A DNA stretch of 64,000 bases from Bacteroidota bacterium (GTDB taxonomy: Bacteria > Bacteroidota > Bacteroidia > Chitinophagales > Chitinophagaceae): NCBI GenBank assembly GCA_030706605.1, contig JAUZOE010000013.1, positions 1 through 64,000 of the forward strand, read 5' to 3'. A model generated the notes under the pieces. The model did no database searches. It was given only the letters and a program-made list of their open reading frames with translations, and was not told the origin of the DNA. The position numbers and the translations under genes are program-made. This document shows positions 17,812-27,700 of the stretch, piece by piece. How positions within the stretch are numbered: position 1 is the first letter of the stretch; each line of letters begins with the position of its first letter.

Positions 17812-18216
17812 TTATAAAATGGTAATTGTAATTTCTTTTCCTTTTTTTTCTGCAGGAAGATATCCAGCGTAAATGGTAGCGATAACATCAGATGCAAGGC
17901 GACTATTATTTTTTAGAGGGTTCCCATTAAAATCTTCACTGCCATCACCAAAATAACCAGTGAATGTCTTTTCTACAATAACGTGCTTATTTGATTTCAA
18001 GGCTGCTATAACAGTTGATTCATTTATCAGATCATCAAGGTTATTAAATGCTGTTAATTGCCTGGGTTGCGTAAATGCTAAGAGATTTTGAGGAGATAAG
18101 GAATAGGCACCAGATATTAAAACCTCTGCATTAAAAAAATACTGTAAGGCTTCATAGTGAAATTTGGCAGCAAATCCTGAACCGACTATTCCTGCCCTGA
18201 CTATCTTCTTCACCAT
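17812..18216 (-). pseudogene. Internally deleted Gfo/Idh/MocA oxidoreductase
   Basis: The open frame is 134 codons where the family has about 350-450. It begins as a normal Rossmann domain (AGIVGSGFAAKFHYEAL) but skips the usual strand with the ICTP-like motif, joining NEST directly to VIAALKSNKHVIVEK. The catalytic-loop EKP reads EKT. After TGYFGDGSEDFNGN it jumps to what looks like the normal C-terminus (NNSRLASDVIATIYAGYLPAEKKGKE). So two in-frame deletions, one small and one of about 200 residues, remove the substrate domain. The frame and both ends survive, so a recent event or a retained stub is possible. It lies 41 bp after the isomerase gene. Confidence 0.7.
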
Positions 18217-18257
18217 TTGTATTGACCCTGATTTTTAAAATTTAAATTTTAATTGGT

Positions 18258-19103
18258 TTATACTGTCCCTGCTTTTACTCCTTTAAAATAGCCGATTGAT
18301 TCTGCGATTCCTGGCAAAGGATCTTTCATATCCTTTTCAAATTCAATACTGCAATGACCAGGGTATTTTATTTTGCGCAATGCTTTTACAAAGGAAGGGA
18401 AATCAATAATTCCCCGACCGATCTCTATCGCCTTCCCATCATTTTCGGCCTTTGTGACATCTTTAATGTGTAAATCAAATATTCGTTTACCATATTTTAG
18501 TACTGCCTTCGCAGGTACTACACCTGCCCGCTGCGCATGCCCAATATCGAGGCAAAGCCCCATTCTAGCATCTTTATTTTTAATTAAATCGTAAGCAATT
18601 TGCGGATTGGGATACAATTTATCTTCCGGACCATGATTATGAATAGCCAGTTTTATATTGTAATCCTTTACTTTTTGTTCGGCATAATCAATAAGGTCAT
18701 GATTGGGTACTCCTACTATTATATCCACTCCCACATTTCTTGCATAATCAAAAGCCTGGTCAACAGCATCTTTGTCTTTCATATAAATAACGCCTACCGC
18801 ATAAATAGTAACATCTCCATCCCGGTATTGTTTTACTACTTCGTCAATTTTTTCCTTAGTACTGTTAAGTGGCAGATGAAAATCCTTGATCGACATAGAA
18901 TGAATATCCAGCCTTTGCATCATTTGTATTGACTGGGGTATATCAAAATGCCTAAAAGTAAAATCAGCAATCCCAACAGGAAGTTCACTTGCTGATGCAG
19001 GGTGCTTAGAGATTGCCGATTCGCCCTTATTGATTAGCGGATAAAAAGTAGCCGCTGTGATGCCTAATGTTGTGGTTCTGATAAAATTTCTCCTGGATGC
19101 CAT
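18258..19103 (-). CDS. Sugar phosphate isomerase/epimerase family TIM barrel, Tat-exported
   Basis: A 281-residue protein. It starts MASRRNFIRTTTLGITAATF, a twin-arginine signal. The body is an AP-endonuclease-2/xylose-isomerase-type TIM barrel: VGIADFTFRHFDI, LAIHNHGPEDKLYPNPQIAYDLI, MGLCLDIGHAQRAG, IFDLHIKDVTKAENDGKAIEIGRGIIDF and HCSIEFEKD. The His, Glu and Asp residues that bind the divalent metal are visible. Exported relatives accompany DUF1080 and Gfo/Idh proteins in periplasmic 3-keto-sugar metabolism, which makes a keto-glycoside isomerase or epimerase the best guess. It sits 120 bp after the DUF1080 gene on the same strand. Confidence 0.8.
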   Translation of the reverse strand: MASRRNFIRTTTLGITAATFYPLINKGESAISKHPASASELPVGIADFTFRHFDIPQSIQMMQRLDIHSMSIKDFHLPLNSTKEKIDEVVKQYRDGDVTIYAVGVIYMKDKDAVDQAFDYARNVGVDIIVGVPNHDLIDYAEQKVKDYNIKLAIHNHGPEDKLYPNPQIAYDLIKNKDARMGLCLDIGHAQRAGVVPAKAVLKYGKRIFDLHIKDVTKAENDGKAIEIGRGIIDFPSFVKALRKIKYPGHCSIEFEKDMKDPLPGIAESIGYFKGVKAGTV

Positions 19104-19223
19104 GTTTAAATATTTAGAAAAAAAGAAAGTAGAGATCTTTTTTTAAAATTATTATGATTTTCTCTATCAAGTAAATGATTTGTCTGCGCTTCTCAGGCAA
19201 ATATGCTATATATTTTAATAGCT

Positions 19224-20606
19224 TTATTTTAATTCTTTTAATTTAATATTTCTGTAAGACACCTCATTTCCATGGTCCTGCAGAAGTATATAACCTTTAT
19301 CCCATAATCCGAAATTATCCCAGTGCTTGTATTTACTTATTGCTACCAGGTGCTTAAATTCATCAGAACCTCGCTGGTATTCCAGCATCTTATATCCATT
19401 CAGCCAGTGCTCTACGTGGTTATCGGGATATACTACTATCCTGCCGCGGTTCCATTCTCCAATTGGTTTAATAGCCGCACGAATATTTTGCCGGGGAATC
19501 AGATCATATAAAGAGGACAAAGTACGGTCTCCGTTGCGACCTTTTTTGGCATCGGGATGAAGGCTGTCATCCAGTACCTGGTACTCCAGCCCTATTCCGG
19601 ACATACCATGAGTGTCATAGCTTTCTTTTACAAAATATTTTACGCCGCTGTTAGCGCCGGGTGTCAGTTTGAATTCAAATTGCAGATCAAAAGCGCCATA
19701 TTCCTTTTTGGTAATGATATCGCCGCCCAAGCCTTCCTGGTGACCGTTAGAAGCTAATACGGTTAATATACCATCCTTCATTACCCAGCCCGAATCGGGA
19801 AAGTGATCTTTATTAACGCCTCTCCAACCATCTGAGGTTTTGCCATCCCATAAAAACTGTACACCATTTTTCTTTTCCTGTTCTGACAGATTATTAGGAA
19901 TAAAATTGGCTACAAAAATACTATCATCAGGTCTGGGGATTAGATTATCAGTTTTTATCCTGATATTCTTCCACCTGATTTCCCGTCCGGCACGAGTAGA
20001 ATCATGCACCGCATGTACCTGTAGTGCAATAAACCCTTTGTGGGTCATGCTGTCCACAAGATTAGCTGCAGGTATATTATTCACCCAGGTCCGAATATTA
20101 TTACCAATACATTCTACATGGTAATGATTCCATTCCCCGTTTTTGAAGGCAGCTTTTGCGCCAGGATTTAGCTCCAGGGGATATAACCAACCGCGGCGTG
20201 CTTCATCATAAATGCCGCCACTCCATGCCCTTTGAGAGGGATCTATTTCTACCTGGTAACCATGTACTCTGCCATTATTGTAATCCTGGGAGCTTTCACT
20301 CCTGATCTGAATACCCGAATTCATAGAAGTATCCACTTTAAGATCTACATCAAGAAAAAAATCGCCATATTCCTTATCCGTAGCAAGGAACGAATTAGGA
20401 GTATTGGCAACCGTAGTTCCTACAATTTCTCCATTGTCCACAGAGTATTTTGCATTTCCGTTCAACTGGTGCCAGCCATCCAGGTTAGTACCATTAAAAA
20501 GATCCTGCCAGCCCTGTCTGCTACTGCCATCTGAAGAAGAGGAAGAATTTGTGCAACTAAAAAAAGGTAAAAATACCAGGCAAACGATAAGATGTTTTAA
20601 TTTCAT
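19224..20606 (-). CDS. Double DUF1080 (3-keto-disaccharide hydrolase-like) lipoprotein
   Basis: A 460-residue protein with lipobox Cys18 (FFSC) and a Ser-rich linker. Two DUF1080 concanavalin-like domains follow. The first (about 35-220) has [29 protein letters not shown] and [22 protein letters not shown]. The second (about 245-460) has [36 protein letters not shown] and [15 protein letters not shown]. The family includes 3-keto-disaccharide hydrolases, which cleave glycosides oxidised at C3 of the sugar. Two domains in one chain may give catalytic and binding roles. It is first in the minus-strand set with the isomerase, the Gfo/Idh remnant and the cytochrome dehydrogenase. Confidence 0.82.
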   Translation of the reverse strand: MKLKHLIVCLVFLPFFSCTNSSSSSDGSSRQGWQDLFNGTNLDGWHQLNGNAKYSVDNGEIVGTTVANTPNSFLATDKEYGDFFLDVDLKVDTSMNSGIQIRSESSQDYNNGRVHGYQVEIDPSQRAWSGGIYDEARRGWLYPLELNPGAKAAFKNGEWNHYHVECIGNNIRTWVNNIPAANLVDSMTHKGFIALQVHAVHDSTRAGREIRWKNIRIKTDNLIPRPDDSIFVANFIPNNLSEQEKKNGVQFLWDGKTSDGWRGVNKDHFPDSGWVMKDGILTVLASNGHQEGLGGDIITKKEYGAFDLQFEFKLTPGANSGVKYFVKESYDTHGMSGIGLEYQVLDDSLHPDAKKGRNGDRTLSSLYDLIPRQNIRAAIKPIGEWNRGRIVVYPDNHVEHWLNGYKMLEYQRGSDEFKHLVAISKYKHWDNFGLWDKGYILLQDHGNEVSYRNIKLKELK

Positions 20607-21348
20607 TTTTTTAAATTATTATAAATAGAATTGGTGATTTGATGTTTAAACTAGCAGGCTTAAAAAACTAAGATTTAGCCCCATACCAGCAACCGCACTG
20701 CTTTTGATGAAATTGCATCTTCGCATGTGATTCTTTTGGGTAAATATAGGTATTTTGTCGTAATTGATTTATATTAAATTGGATCAATTCCGTTACCACT
20801 CATCGAGTTAGATAAATGTTGCTCATGAAATGATTGAGGTTAATCATCAAATGGAACATGAATCAAAAGTAAAAGGTTTTCAGTAGAAAAAAAGCTATGG
20901 AAAGTCGCTTGGGCCTTATGTTGGCAATGAAAATATATTGGTTTTGATAACCTGTTTACCGTTACCCTTAATATTAATAAGTATTCTGCCAACAGTAAGA
21001 ATGCAGAAAAGTTGTCACTTACCTCATTTCAGTTTTGTAGATCAGCGTTTTATTTGAGCATGAAAACTCACGGATATTACTGCATCCTATTTTCAATTCT
21101 ATAAAATTTACCGAGAAATCAATAGTTTGGGTAATCAGTAAGTTATGAAGTAATTGAAATACTTCTGGAAGCTAAATTGTTTGTATAACAGAAAAGATTT
21201 TTGGTATTTCTTTTTCTCTTAATATTAACTAAGGCTTATAAACTAAGAAATTCTTTTTGCAAATACTTTACGTTCTTTGCAAAAATCGTACAAAGTACTT
21301 AGTACAATACACATCGTACACAATACAGATAACACTTAAACAATTACC
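20607..21348. other. Gene-free divergent intergenic region
   Basis: 742 bp between the divergent DUF1080 and der genes. I see no tRNA, no long ORF and no clear terminator. Close to der there are two TTTGCA motifs (around 21256-21262 and 21276-21281) but not in promoter spacing, and short GTAC-rich repeats (21290-21325). Some frames give short protein-like runs, too weak to call relics. Confidence 0.6.
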
Positions 21349-22653
21349 ATGTCATATACCGTAGCAATTACCGGAAGGCCCAATGTAGGCAAAAGCACAT
21401 TTTTTAACAGAATGCTGGAACAGCGAAAGGCAATCGTAGATGATATAAGTGGTGTTACGCGTGACAGACAGTATGGAGTGGCTGAATGGATCGGAAAATC
21501 TTTTAATGTAATTGATACCGGTGGTTTTGTGGCCAACAGTACTGATGTTTTTGAAAAAGAAATCCGGAAACAGGTGCATATCGCTGTTGAGGAAGCCAAT
21601 GCGATTATTTTTATGGTAGATGTTACCTCAGGCATTACGAGCCTTGATGAGGAAATGGCTGATTTGCTGAGGCGCAGTCCCAAGCCGGTTTACCTGGTAG
21701 TGAATAAAGTAGATAACCATATGCGCCAGCTTGAGGCTGCAGAATTTTATAGCCTGGGTTTTGAAAAAATATTCTTTTTATCCTCCATCAGTGGAACAGG
21801 CACCGGGGAGTTGCTTGATGAAGTATGTTCATTAATTCCGAAAGAAGAAAAAGAAGAGCCTGGAACAGTTCCGAAATTTGCCATTATCGGGCAGCCAAAT
21901 GTTGGTAAATCTTCATTATTGAATGCCTTAATAGGGCAGGAGCGTACTATAGTCAGTGACATTGCAGGGACCACCAGGGATGCTGTTCACACTACTTACA
22001 ATTTATTTAATAAAGAATTTATTTTAATAGATACTGCCGGTATACGCCGCAAGAGTAAAGTGAATGAAGATCTTGAATTCTATTCGGTGATAAGGGCCAT
22101 AAGCGCTGTGGATGAGGCAGACGTGTGTATTTTCTTATTAGATGCCGAAAAAGGAATCACTGCCCAGGATTTGAGTATTTTTTCATTAGCTGAAAAAAAG
22201 GGAAAAGGAATCGTGGTATTGGTAAATAAATGGGATGTTGTAAAAAAAGAAACCAATACGGCGCGTGATTACGAAAAAGTATTGAAGAAGAAACTGGCTC
22301 CATTTGCAGATGTGCCCGTTTTATTTATTTCGGCAACAGAAAAGCTCCGCATTTTCCAGGCGATGGAAACAGCATTAAAGGTGTATGATAATCGCCGTCA
22401 AAAAATACCTACTTCAAAACTGAACGATACTATGCTGAAAGCAGTTGAAGCGTATCATGCTCCCGTAGTGAGGGGACATGCTGTTAAAATAAAGTATGTA
22501 ACGCAATTACCTACGATTGTTCCTTCATTTGCTTTTTTCTGTAACTATCCTGATGATATTAAAAAACCATACAGAAATTACCTGGAAAATAAAATGAGGG
22601 AAATATTTCCGTTAACAGGAGTGCCTATCCGGATTTTCTTCAGAAAAAAATAA
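21349..22653 (+). CDS. der: Ribosome-assembly GTPase Der (EngA)
   Basis: A 434-residue protein with tandem GTPase domains and a KH-like C-terminal domain, the diagnostic Der layout. G1 of domain 1 is GRPNVGKS from residue 8, with DTGG (G3) and NKVD (G4). G1 of domain 2 is GQPNVGKS from residue 181, with DTAGIRRKSKV and NKWD. The KH part runs from about 345 and ends in PIRIFFRKK. Der acts in late 50S maturation and is essential in most bacteria. Length is normal. A hairpin terminator follows and the suf operon starts 205 bp downstream. Confidence 0.97.
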   Translation: MSYTVAITGRPNVGKSTFFNRMLEQRKAIVDDISGVTRDRQYGVAEWIGKSFNVIDTGGFVANSTDVFEKEIRKQVHIAVEEANAIIFMVDVTSGITSLDEEMADLLRRSPKPVYLVVNKVDNHMRQLEAAEFYSLGFEKIFFLSSISGTGTGELLDEVCSLIPKEEKEEPGTVPKFAIIGQPNVGKSSLLNALIGQERTIVSDIAGTTRDAVHTTYNLFNKEFILIDTAGIRRKSKVNEDLEFYSVIRAISAVDEADVCIFLLDAEKGITAQDLSIFSLAEKKGKGIVVLVNKWDVVKKETNTARDYEKVLKKKLAPFADVPVLFISATEKLRIFQAMETALKVYDNRRQKIPTSKLNDTMLKAVEAYHAPVVRGHAVKIKYVTQLPTIVPSFAFFCNYPDDIKKPYRNYLENKMREIFPLTGVPIRIFFRKK

Positions 22654-22683
22654 CCTGTCTCCATAAATTCTTTTAAAATATGT

Positions 22684-22712
22684 CTCCCGGATTTTTCCGG
22701 GGGTATTTTATT
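22684..22712 (+). terminator. Terminator after der
   Basis: CCCGGA (22686-22691) pairs with TCCGGG (22696-22701) around TTTT, followed by GGTATTTTATTTT. The stem is strong but the T tract is interrupted, so efficiency is uncertain. Confidence 0.6.
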
Positions 22713-22783
22713 TTAGGAACATGGAAAACTAAAAATCTATGTTAATTCCCATTATTTAAAGTTTAATTATCTATTTATACTAT

Positions 22784-22814
22784 TTTGTATAAACAGGGAA
22801 ACCAAGTATCTTTG
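22784..22814 (+). promoter_or_regulatory. Promoter of the suf operon
   Basis: TTTG (22784-22787), a 19-bp spacer and TATCTTTG (22807-22814) match the Bacteroidota housekeeping consensus at both boxes. The predicted start near 22820 leaves a leader of about 40 nt before sufB. I see no clear IscR-type palindrome around it. Confidence 0.8.
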
Positions 22815-22857
22815 CAACCGGAAATAATGGAGATTCCTACTAAAAAAATATGGTAAA

Positions 22858-24303
22858 ATGGAAGAAGAACTGAAAATGCTGGAGGAAACAGTAGCAAGTG
22901 ATTATAAATATGGATTTGTTACTGATATTGATACAGATGTAATACCAAAAGGTCTTAGCGAAGATGTGATCCGGCTTATATCTTTAAAGAAAAATGAGCC
23001 TGAATGGATGTTGGAATGGCGATTAAAAGCTTACAAGCATTGGCTGAAGATGGAAGAGCCAAAATGGCCCAATGTTAAATACCCTGAAATCAATTACCAG
23101 GACGTAATTTATTACGCGGCACCAAAGAAAAAGCCAAAAGTGAACAGCCTGGATGAAGTAGATCCGGAATTGCTAAAAACCTTTGAAAAATTAGGTATTT
23201 CCCTTGGCGAACAAAAACGCCTGACGGGTGTGGCAGTAGATGTGGTGATGGATAGTGTGTCGGTAGCTACTTCTTTTAAAGAACAACTATCTGAAATTGG
23301 CGTTATTTTTTGTTCTATAAGTGAGGCGATTCAAAATCATCCTGACTTGGTAAAAAAATATATGGGCTCTGTAGTGCCTATGACTGATAATTATTTTGCT
23401 GCCTTAAATTCTGCGGTTTTCACCGATGGTTCTTTTTGTTATATCCCCAAAGGCGTTAGATGCCCGATGGAATTATCTACTTATTTCCGAATCAATACAG
23501 AAAATGCCGGCCAGTTTGAACGCACATTAATTATTGCTGAAGATGAAGCGTATGTAAGTTATCTTGAAGGTTGCACTGCCCCTATGCGCGACGAAAATCA
23601 ATTGCATGCAGCAGTAGTAGAATTAATAGCCAAAGAAAAAGCAGAAATCAAATATTCTACTGTTCAAAACTGGTATCCCGGCGATGAGAACGGACGTGGG
23701 GGTATTTACAATTTTGTTACAAAACGGGGAATATGCGCGGGGAATTATTCTAAAATTTCATGGACCCAGGTAGAAACGGGTTCTTCTATAACCTGGAAAT
23801 ATCCGAGTGTAATTCTTAAAGGGGATAATTCAATCGGGGAATTCTATTCGGTAGCTTTAACCAATAATTTTCAGCAGGCTGATACCGGAACCAAGATGAT
23901 ACACCTGGGGAAAAATACCAAAAGCAGAATTGTATCAAAGGGGATTTCAGCCGGGAGAAGTCAGAATAGTTATCGGGGCCTGGTTCGCGCGGGTAAAAAT
24001 GCATTGAATGCACGCAATTATTCACAATGCGATTCTTTATTACTTGGCGATAAATGTGGAGCACATACATTTCCATACATTGAATCCAAAAATAAAACGG
24101 CCGTAATTGAGCATGAGGCCACTACTTCTAAAATTGGGGAAGACCAGCTTTTTTATTGTGAACAACGTGGTATAGACGCAGAGACTGCCGTGGCATTGAT
24201 TGTTACTGGTTTTGCAAAAGAAGTAATGAACCAGTTGCCCATGGAATTTGCCGTAGAAGCACAAAAATTATTAGCTATCAGTTTAGAAGGTAGCGTAGGT
24301 TAA
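22858..24303 (+). CDS. sufB: Fe-S cluster assembly protein SufB
   Basis: A 481-residue scaffold subunit of SufBC2D, in the normal SufB size range. Typical segments are [22 protein letters not shown] near the N-terminus, [26 protein letters not shown], and [21 protein letters not shown] with the conserved cysteine of [23 protein letters not shown]. It builds nascent Fe-S clusters in the cytoplasm. First gene of the operon, 39 bp before sufC. Confidence 0.97.
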   Translation: MEEELKMLEETVASDYKYGFVTDIDTDVIPKGLSEDVIRLISLKKNEPEWMLEWRLKAYKHWLKMEEPKWPNVKYPEINYQDVIYYAAPKKKPKVNSLDEVDPELLKTFEKLGISLGEQKRLTGVAVDVVMDSVSVATSFKEQLSEIGVIFCSISEAIQNHPDLVKKYMGSVVPMTDNYFAALNSAVFTDGSFCYIPKGVRCPMELSTYFRINTENAGQFERTLIIAEDEAYVSYLEGCTAPMRDENQLHAAVVELIAKEKAEIKYSTVQNWYPGDENGRGGIYNFVTKRGICAGNYSKISWTQVETGSSITWKYPSVILKGDNSIGEFYSVALTNNFQQADTGTKMIHLGKNTKSRIVSKGISAGRSQNSYRGLVRAGKNALNARNYSQCDSLLLGDKCGAHTFPYIESKNKTAVIEHEATTSKIGEDQLFYCEQRGIDAETAVALIVTGFAKEVMNQLPMEFAVEAQKLLAISLEGSVG

Positions 24304-24342
24304 TACTTATAAAATCATTTACTAATTTATATTAAAAGAGAC

Positions 24343-25110
24343 ATGTTATTATCAATTAAAAATCTTCACGCATCAATTGAAGGAAAACAAATACTGAAAG
24401 GAATTAATTTAGATATTCAGCCGGGAGAAGTTCATGCGATCATGGGACCCAATGGTTCAGGTAAAAGTACACTGGCATCGGTTTTGGCAGGAAGAGAAGA
24501 GTATGAAGTGACAGAAGGTTCTGTAGAATTTGATGGAAAAAACATGCTGGAGCTATCTCCAGAAGACAGGTCCCGTGAAGGTTTGTTTTTGGCATTTCAA
24601 TACCCAGTAGAAATTCCGGGTGTAAGCACTACCAATTTCATTAAAACTGCGGTAAATGAAAAAAGAAAATATCATGGGCAGGAGCCAATGGATGCGGTTG
24701 CTTTTTTAAAACTAATGAAACAAAAAATTGAATTGGTAGAAATTGATAAATCCTTATTAAGCCGGTCTATCAACGAAGGCTTTTCTGGTGGAGAAAAAAA
24801 GAGAAATGAAATTTTTCAGATGGCCATGCTTGAACCTAAACTGGCTATTCTTGATGAAACAGATTCAGGCCTGGATATAGATGCTTTAAGGATTGTAGCT
24901 AAAGGCGTAAATAAATTGCGTAATTCAGAAAGAGGCATTATAGTGATTACTCACTATCAACGGCTACTCGATTATTTACAACCGGATTTTGTTCATGTAT
25001 TGGTAAATGGCCGTATCGTAAAATCGGGAACCAAGGCCCTGGCATTGGAACTCGAAGAAAAAGGATACGATTTTATTAAAGATGAAATTAGCTTAACAGC
25101 AGCTTTATAG
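24343..25110 (+). CDS. sufC: Fe-S cluster assembly ATPase SufC
   Basis: A 255-residue ABC ATPase. Walker A is GPNGSGKST (residues 35-43), the signature is FSGGEKKRNEI and Walker B is LAILDETDSGLDIDA, with the D-rich SufC-specific form. It powers conformational change of SufB-SufD during cluster assembly. Lies between sufB and sufD with tight spacing. Confidence 0.97.
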   Translation: MLLSIKNLHASIEGKQILKGINLDIQPGEVHAIMGPNGSGKSTLASVLAGREEYEVTEGSVEFDGKNMLELSPEDRSREGLFLAFQYPVEIPGVSTTNFIKTAVNEKRKYHGQEPMDAVAFLKLMKQKIELVEIDKSLLSRSINEGFSGGEKKRNEIFQMAMLEPKLAILDETDSGLDIDALRIVAKGVNKLRNSERGIIVITHYQRLLDYLQPDFVHVLVNGRIVKSGTKALALELEEKGYDFIKDEISLTAAL

Positions 25111-25134
25111 TTGTTACCTAAAAGAGAAAAGAAA

Positions 25135-26451
25135 ATGGACCCAATCAATATCAGTTATTTCGGAGAAAAATTTAACCGGCTTCAATTGGCCAATCCGGAT
25201 AACCTTTTAAATAGCATCAGGAAAGAAGGTTTTAAGACATTCAATGAATCCGGTTTGCCAGGAACCAAAAATGAAGAATGGAAATACACCAGGATCAGTA
25301 ATTTATTTCATAAAGAATATCATTTAACTGAAGATGAATTGAAATCTGAGATCAACATTTCAGATGTAAATGCAGTTCGGTTGCCGGGGTCAGAAAATGC
25401 CACTGAATTGGTATTTGCCAATGGTAAATTTATACCTGAACTTTCTACCATCCGGTCATCAGATAATGAATTAGTGATATTGCCTTTGGAAGAAGCTGCA
25501 AAAGGAGTTTTTAAAGAATTGATACATGAGCATCTTGACAAGAGCAGTCTTTTTATCAAAGATGGTATTCATGCACTCAATACTTCCTTCATTTATGGCG
25601 GTGTTTTTATTTATGTAAATAAAAACAAGGTGCTGGATAATCCTGTCTATCTCTACCATATTTCAGATGCGCGTGAAAATCATACACTTTCACAACCACG
25701 CAGCCTGGTATTTGTAGACGAAAGTGCCAAATTGCAAGTGGTGGAAACCTATAGTACAATTGGTTCTATGGATAGTTTTACTAATGAAGTAATAGAAATA
25801 ATAGTAGATACCAATGCAATAGTAGAATATTATAAGATTCAAAATGATTCCATAACAGCAAGCCAGGTGGGTACCACGCATATCAGGCAGATAGGGAAAA
25901 GTTTTGTTCATGCATTAACCATATCACTCAATGGAGGTATGATCCGTAATAATACTGATATCATAATGGAGGCCGCAGGAAATGAAGCTCACATGTATGG
26001 GTTGTATTTATTAAAAGGACATACTCATGTTGACAATCATACTTTGGTAGATAATACCAAACCCAATTGCTTCAGCAATGAGTTATATAAAGGAATTATT
26101 GACGAGCAGGCAACCGGGGTATTTAGCGGTAAAATTTTTGTAAGGCCGGATGCGCAAAAAACAAATGCCTACCAGTCTAATAAAAATATTTTATTGAGCG
26201 ATGATGCTACGGTAAATACCAAACCTCAACTGGAAATTTTTGCTGATGATGTAAAATGTTCACATGGTTGCACTGTTGGCCAGTTAGATGAAGAAGCAAT
26301 GTACTATTTAAGAACCCGTGGTATTTCAAAAGAACATGCGCAGTCTATGTTGTTAGAAGCTTTTGCTGCTGATATTGTAGGGCAGATAAAGCCGGAACCA
26401 TTGCGCATATATGTAGAAGAAATGATTTCTGAACGCTTATCTGTAAATTAA
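25135..26451 (+). CDS. sufD: Fe-S cluster assembly protein SufD
   Basis: From ATG 25135 the protein has 438 residues (MDPINISYFGEKF...). A TTG at 25111 is in frame directly after the sufC stop, but it would add eight residues whose codons look like a purine-rich leader (AAAAGAGAAAAG), so ATG 25135 is preferred. SufD hallmarks are GLPGTKNEEWKYT near the N-terminus, LLKGHTHVDNHTLVDNTKPNC and FSGKIFVRPDAQKTNAYQSNKNILLS, with the C-terminal DDVKCSHGCTVGQLDEEAMYYLRTRGI. Partner of SufB and SufC. Confidence 0.95.
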   Translation: MDPINISYFGEKFNRLQLANPDNLLNSIRKEGFKTFNESGLPGTKNEEWKYTRISNLFHKEYHLTEDELKSEINISDVNAVRLPGSENATELVFANGKFIPELSTIRSSDNELVILPLEEAAKGVFKELIHEHLDKSSLFIKDGIHALNTSFIYGGVFIYVNKNKVLDNPVYLYHISDARENHTLSQPRSLVFVDESAKLQVVETYSTIGSMDSFTNEVIEIIVDTNAIVEYYKIQNDSITASQVGTTHIRQIGKSFVHALTISLNGGMIRNNTDIIMEAAGNEAHMYGLYLLKGHTHVDNHTLVDNTKPNCFSNELYKGIIDEQATGVFSGKIFVRPDAQKTNAYQSNKNILLSDDATVNTKPQLEIFADDVKCSHGCTVGQLDEEAMYYLRTRGISKEHAQSMLLEAFAADIVGQIKPEPLRIYVEEMISERLSVN

Positions 26452-26453
26452 TC

Positions 26454-27698
26454 ATGGCAGAGTTAACCATCATATCACCAGCTTTTGATGTAAATGAAAT
26501 AAGGAAGTGCTTTCCTGTTCTGGAAAGAGAAGTAAAAAATCAATTGCTGGTTTACCTGGATAATGCAGCCACATCTCAAAAACCACAAAGTGTTATTGAC
26601 GCGCTAAGTCATTATTATTCTAATTACAACGCTAATATCCATCGTGGTATACATACATTGGCAGAGGAAGCTACAGCGGCTTATGAAGCCACACGCGTTA
26701 CCGTAAAAGATTTTATTGGCGCTCCTTCTTCAGATGAAATCATTTTTACCAGGGGAACCACAGAAGGAATCAACCTGGTGGCTTACACCTGGGGAAGACA
26801 AAATATAAATGCCGGTGATGAAATTATTATTTCAGCAATGGAACATCATTCTAATATCGTTCCGTGGCAAATACTTTGTGAAGAAAAAAAGGCAGTTTTA
26901 AAAGTAATTCCCGTAAATGATGAAGGTGAACTGTTGATGGATGAATATAGAAAATTACTTTCACCAAAAACGAAATTGGTTTCTGTTGTTCATGTATCCA
27001 ATGCATTGGGAACCATTAATCCTGTAAAAGAAATTATTGATGCAGCTCATAACATTGGTGCTCTTGTTCTAATTGACGGGGCTCAATCTACGGTGCATTT
27101 GGATATTGATGTTCAAAAATTAAATTGTGATTTTTTTGCATTTTCAGGGCATAAAGTTTATGGTCCCACAGGTGTTGGCGTTCTTTATGGCAAAAAGAAA
27201 ATTCTGGAGAGCATGCCCGTATTTATGGGCGGAGGAGAAATGATTAAAGAAGTAACTTTTGAAAAAACTACTTATAATAGTTTACCCTATAAATATGAAG
27301 CAGGTACACCGAATATTGCAGACACCATTGCCTTAAAAGTGGCATTGGATTTCATGACCGAAACGGGGAAAGAGATGGCAGCCTCACATGAAAATGATTT
27401 ACTGAAGTATGCTACCCAACAATTAGAAACTATTCCGGGTTTGCGTATCATTGGCAAAGCGAAAGAGAAAGTGAGTCTGGTGTCTTTTGTGATTGATAAA
27501 ATTCACCCGCAGGATATCGGTGTTTTATTAGATAACCAGGGAATTGCCGTAAGAACGGGTCATCACTGCACACAACCTTTGATGAAGCGTTTTGGAATTC
27601 CGGGCACAGTAAGAGCTTCTTTTGCTATGTATAATACTAAAGAAGAAGTAGACAGGCTGATTGTGGGATTACAAAAAGCCATAAAAATGTTAGCATAA
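26454..27698 (+). CDS. sufS: Cysteine desulfurase SufS
   Basis: A 414-residue class V aminotransferase-fold enzyme. The PLP lysine is K234 in FSGHKVYGPTGVG, and the catalytic cysteine is C372 in RTGHHCTQPLM, placed as in type II (SufS) desulfurases. It takes sulfur from cysteine and hands it to SufE. It starts 2 bp after sufD. Confidence 0.97.
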   Translation: MAELTIISPAFDVNEIRKCFPVLEREVKNQLLVYLDNAATSQKPQSVIDALSHYYSNYNANIHRGIHTLAEEATAAYEATRVTVKDFIGAPSSDEIIFTRGTTEGINLVAYTWGRQNINAGDEIIISAMEHHSNIVPWQILCEEKKAVLKVIPVNDEGELLMDEYRKLLSPKTKLVSVVHVSNALGTINPVKEIIDAAHNIGALVLIDGAQSTVHLDIDVQKLNCDFFAFSGHKVYGPTGVGVLYGKKKILESMPVFMGGGEMIKEVTFEKTTYNSLPYKYEAGTPNIADTIALKVALDFMTETGKEMAASHENDLLKYATQQLETIPGLRIIGKAKEKVSLVSFVIDKIHPQDIGVLLDNQGIAVRTGHHCTQPLMKRFGIPGTVRASFAMYNTKEEVDRLIVGLQKAIKMLA

Positions 27699-27700
27699 AA

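Noticed and set aside
20900..21110. Possible receptor relic in the gap before der
   Set aside because: One frame reads YIGFDNLFTVTLNINKY, but no motif stands out and frames break at once; chance is more likely.
25111..25134. TTG start of sufD
   Set aside because: The extra eight codons look like a purine-rich leader; ATG 25135 gives the usual SufD N-terminus.
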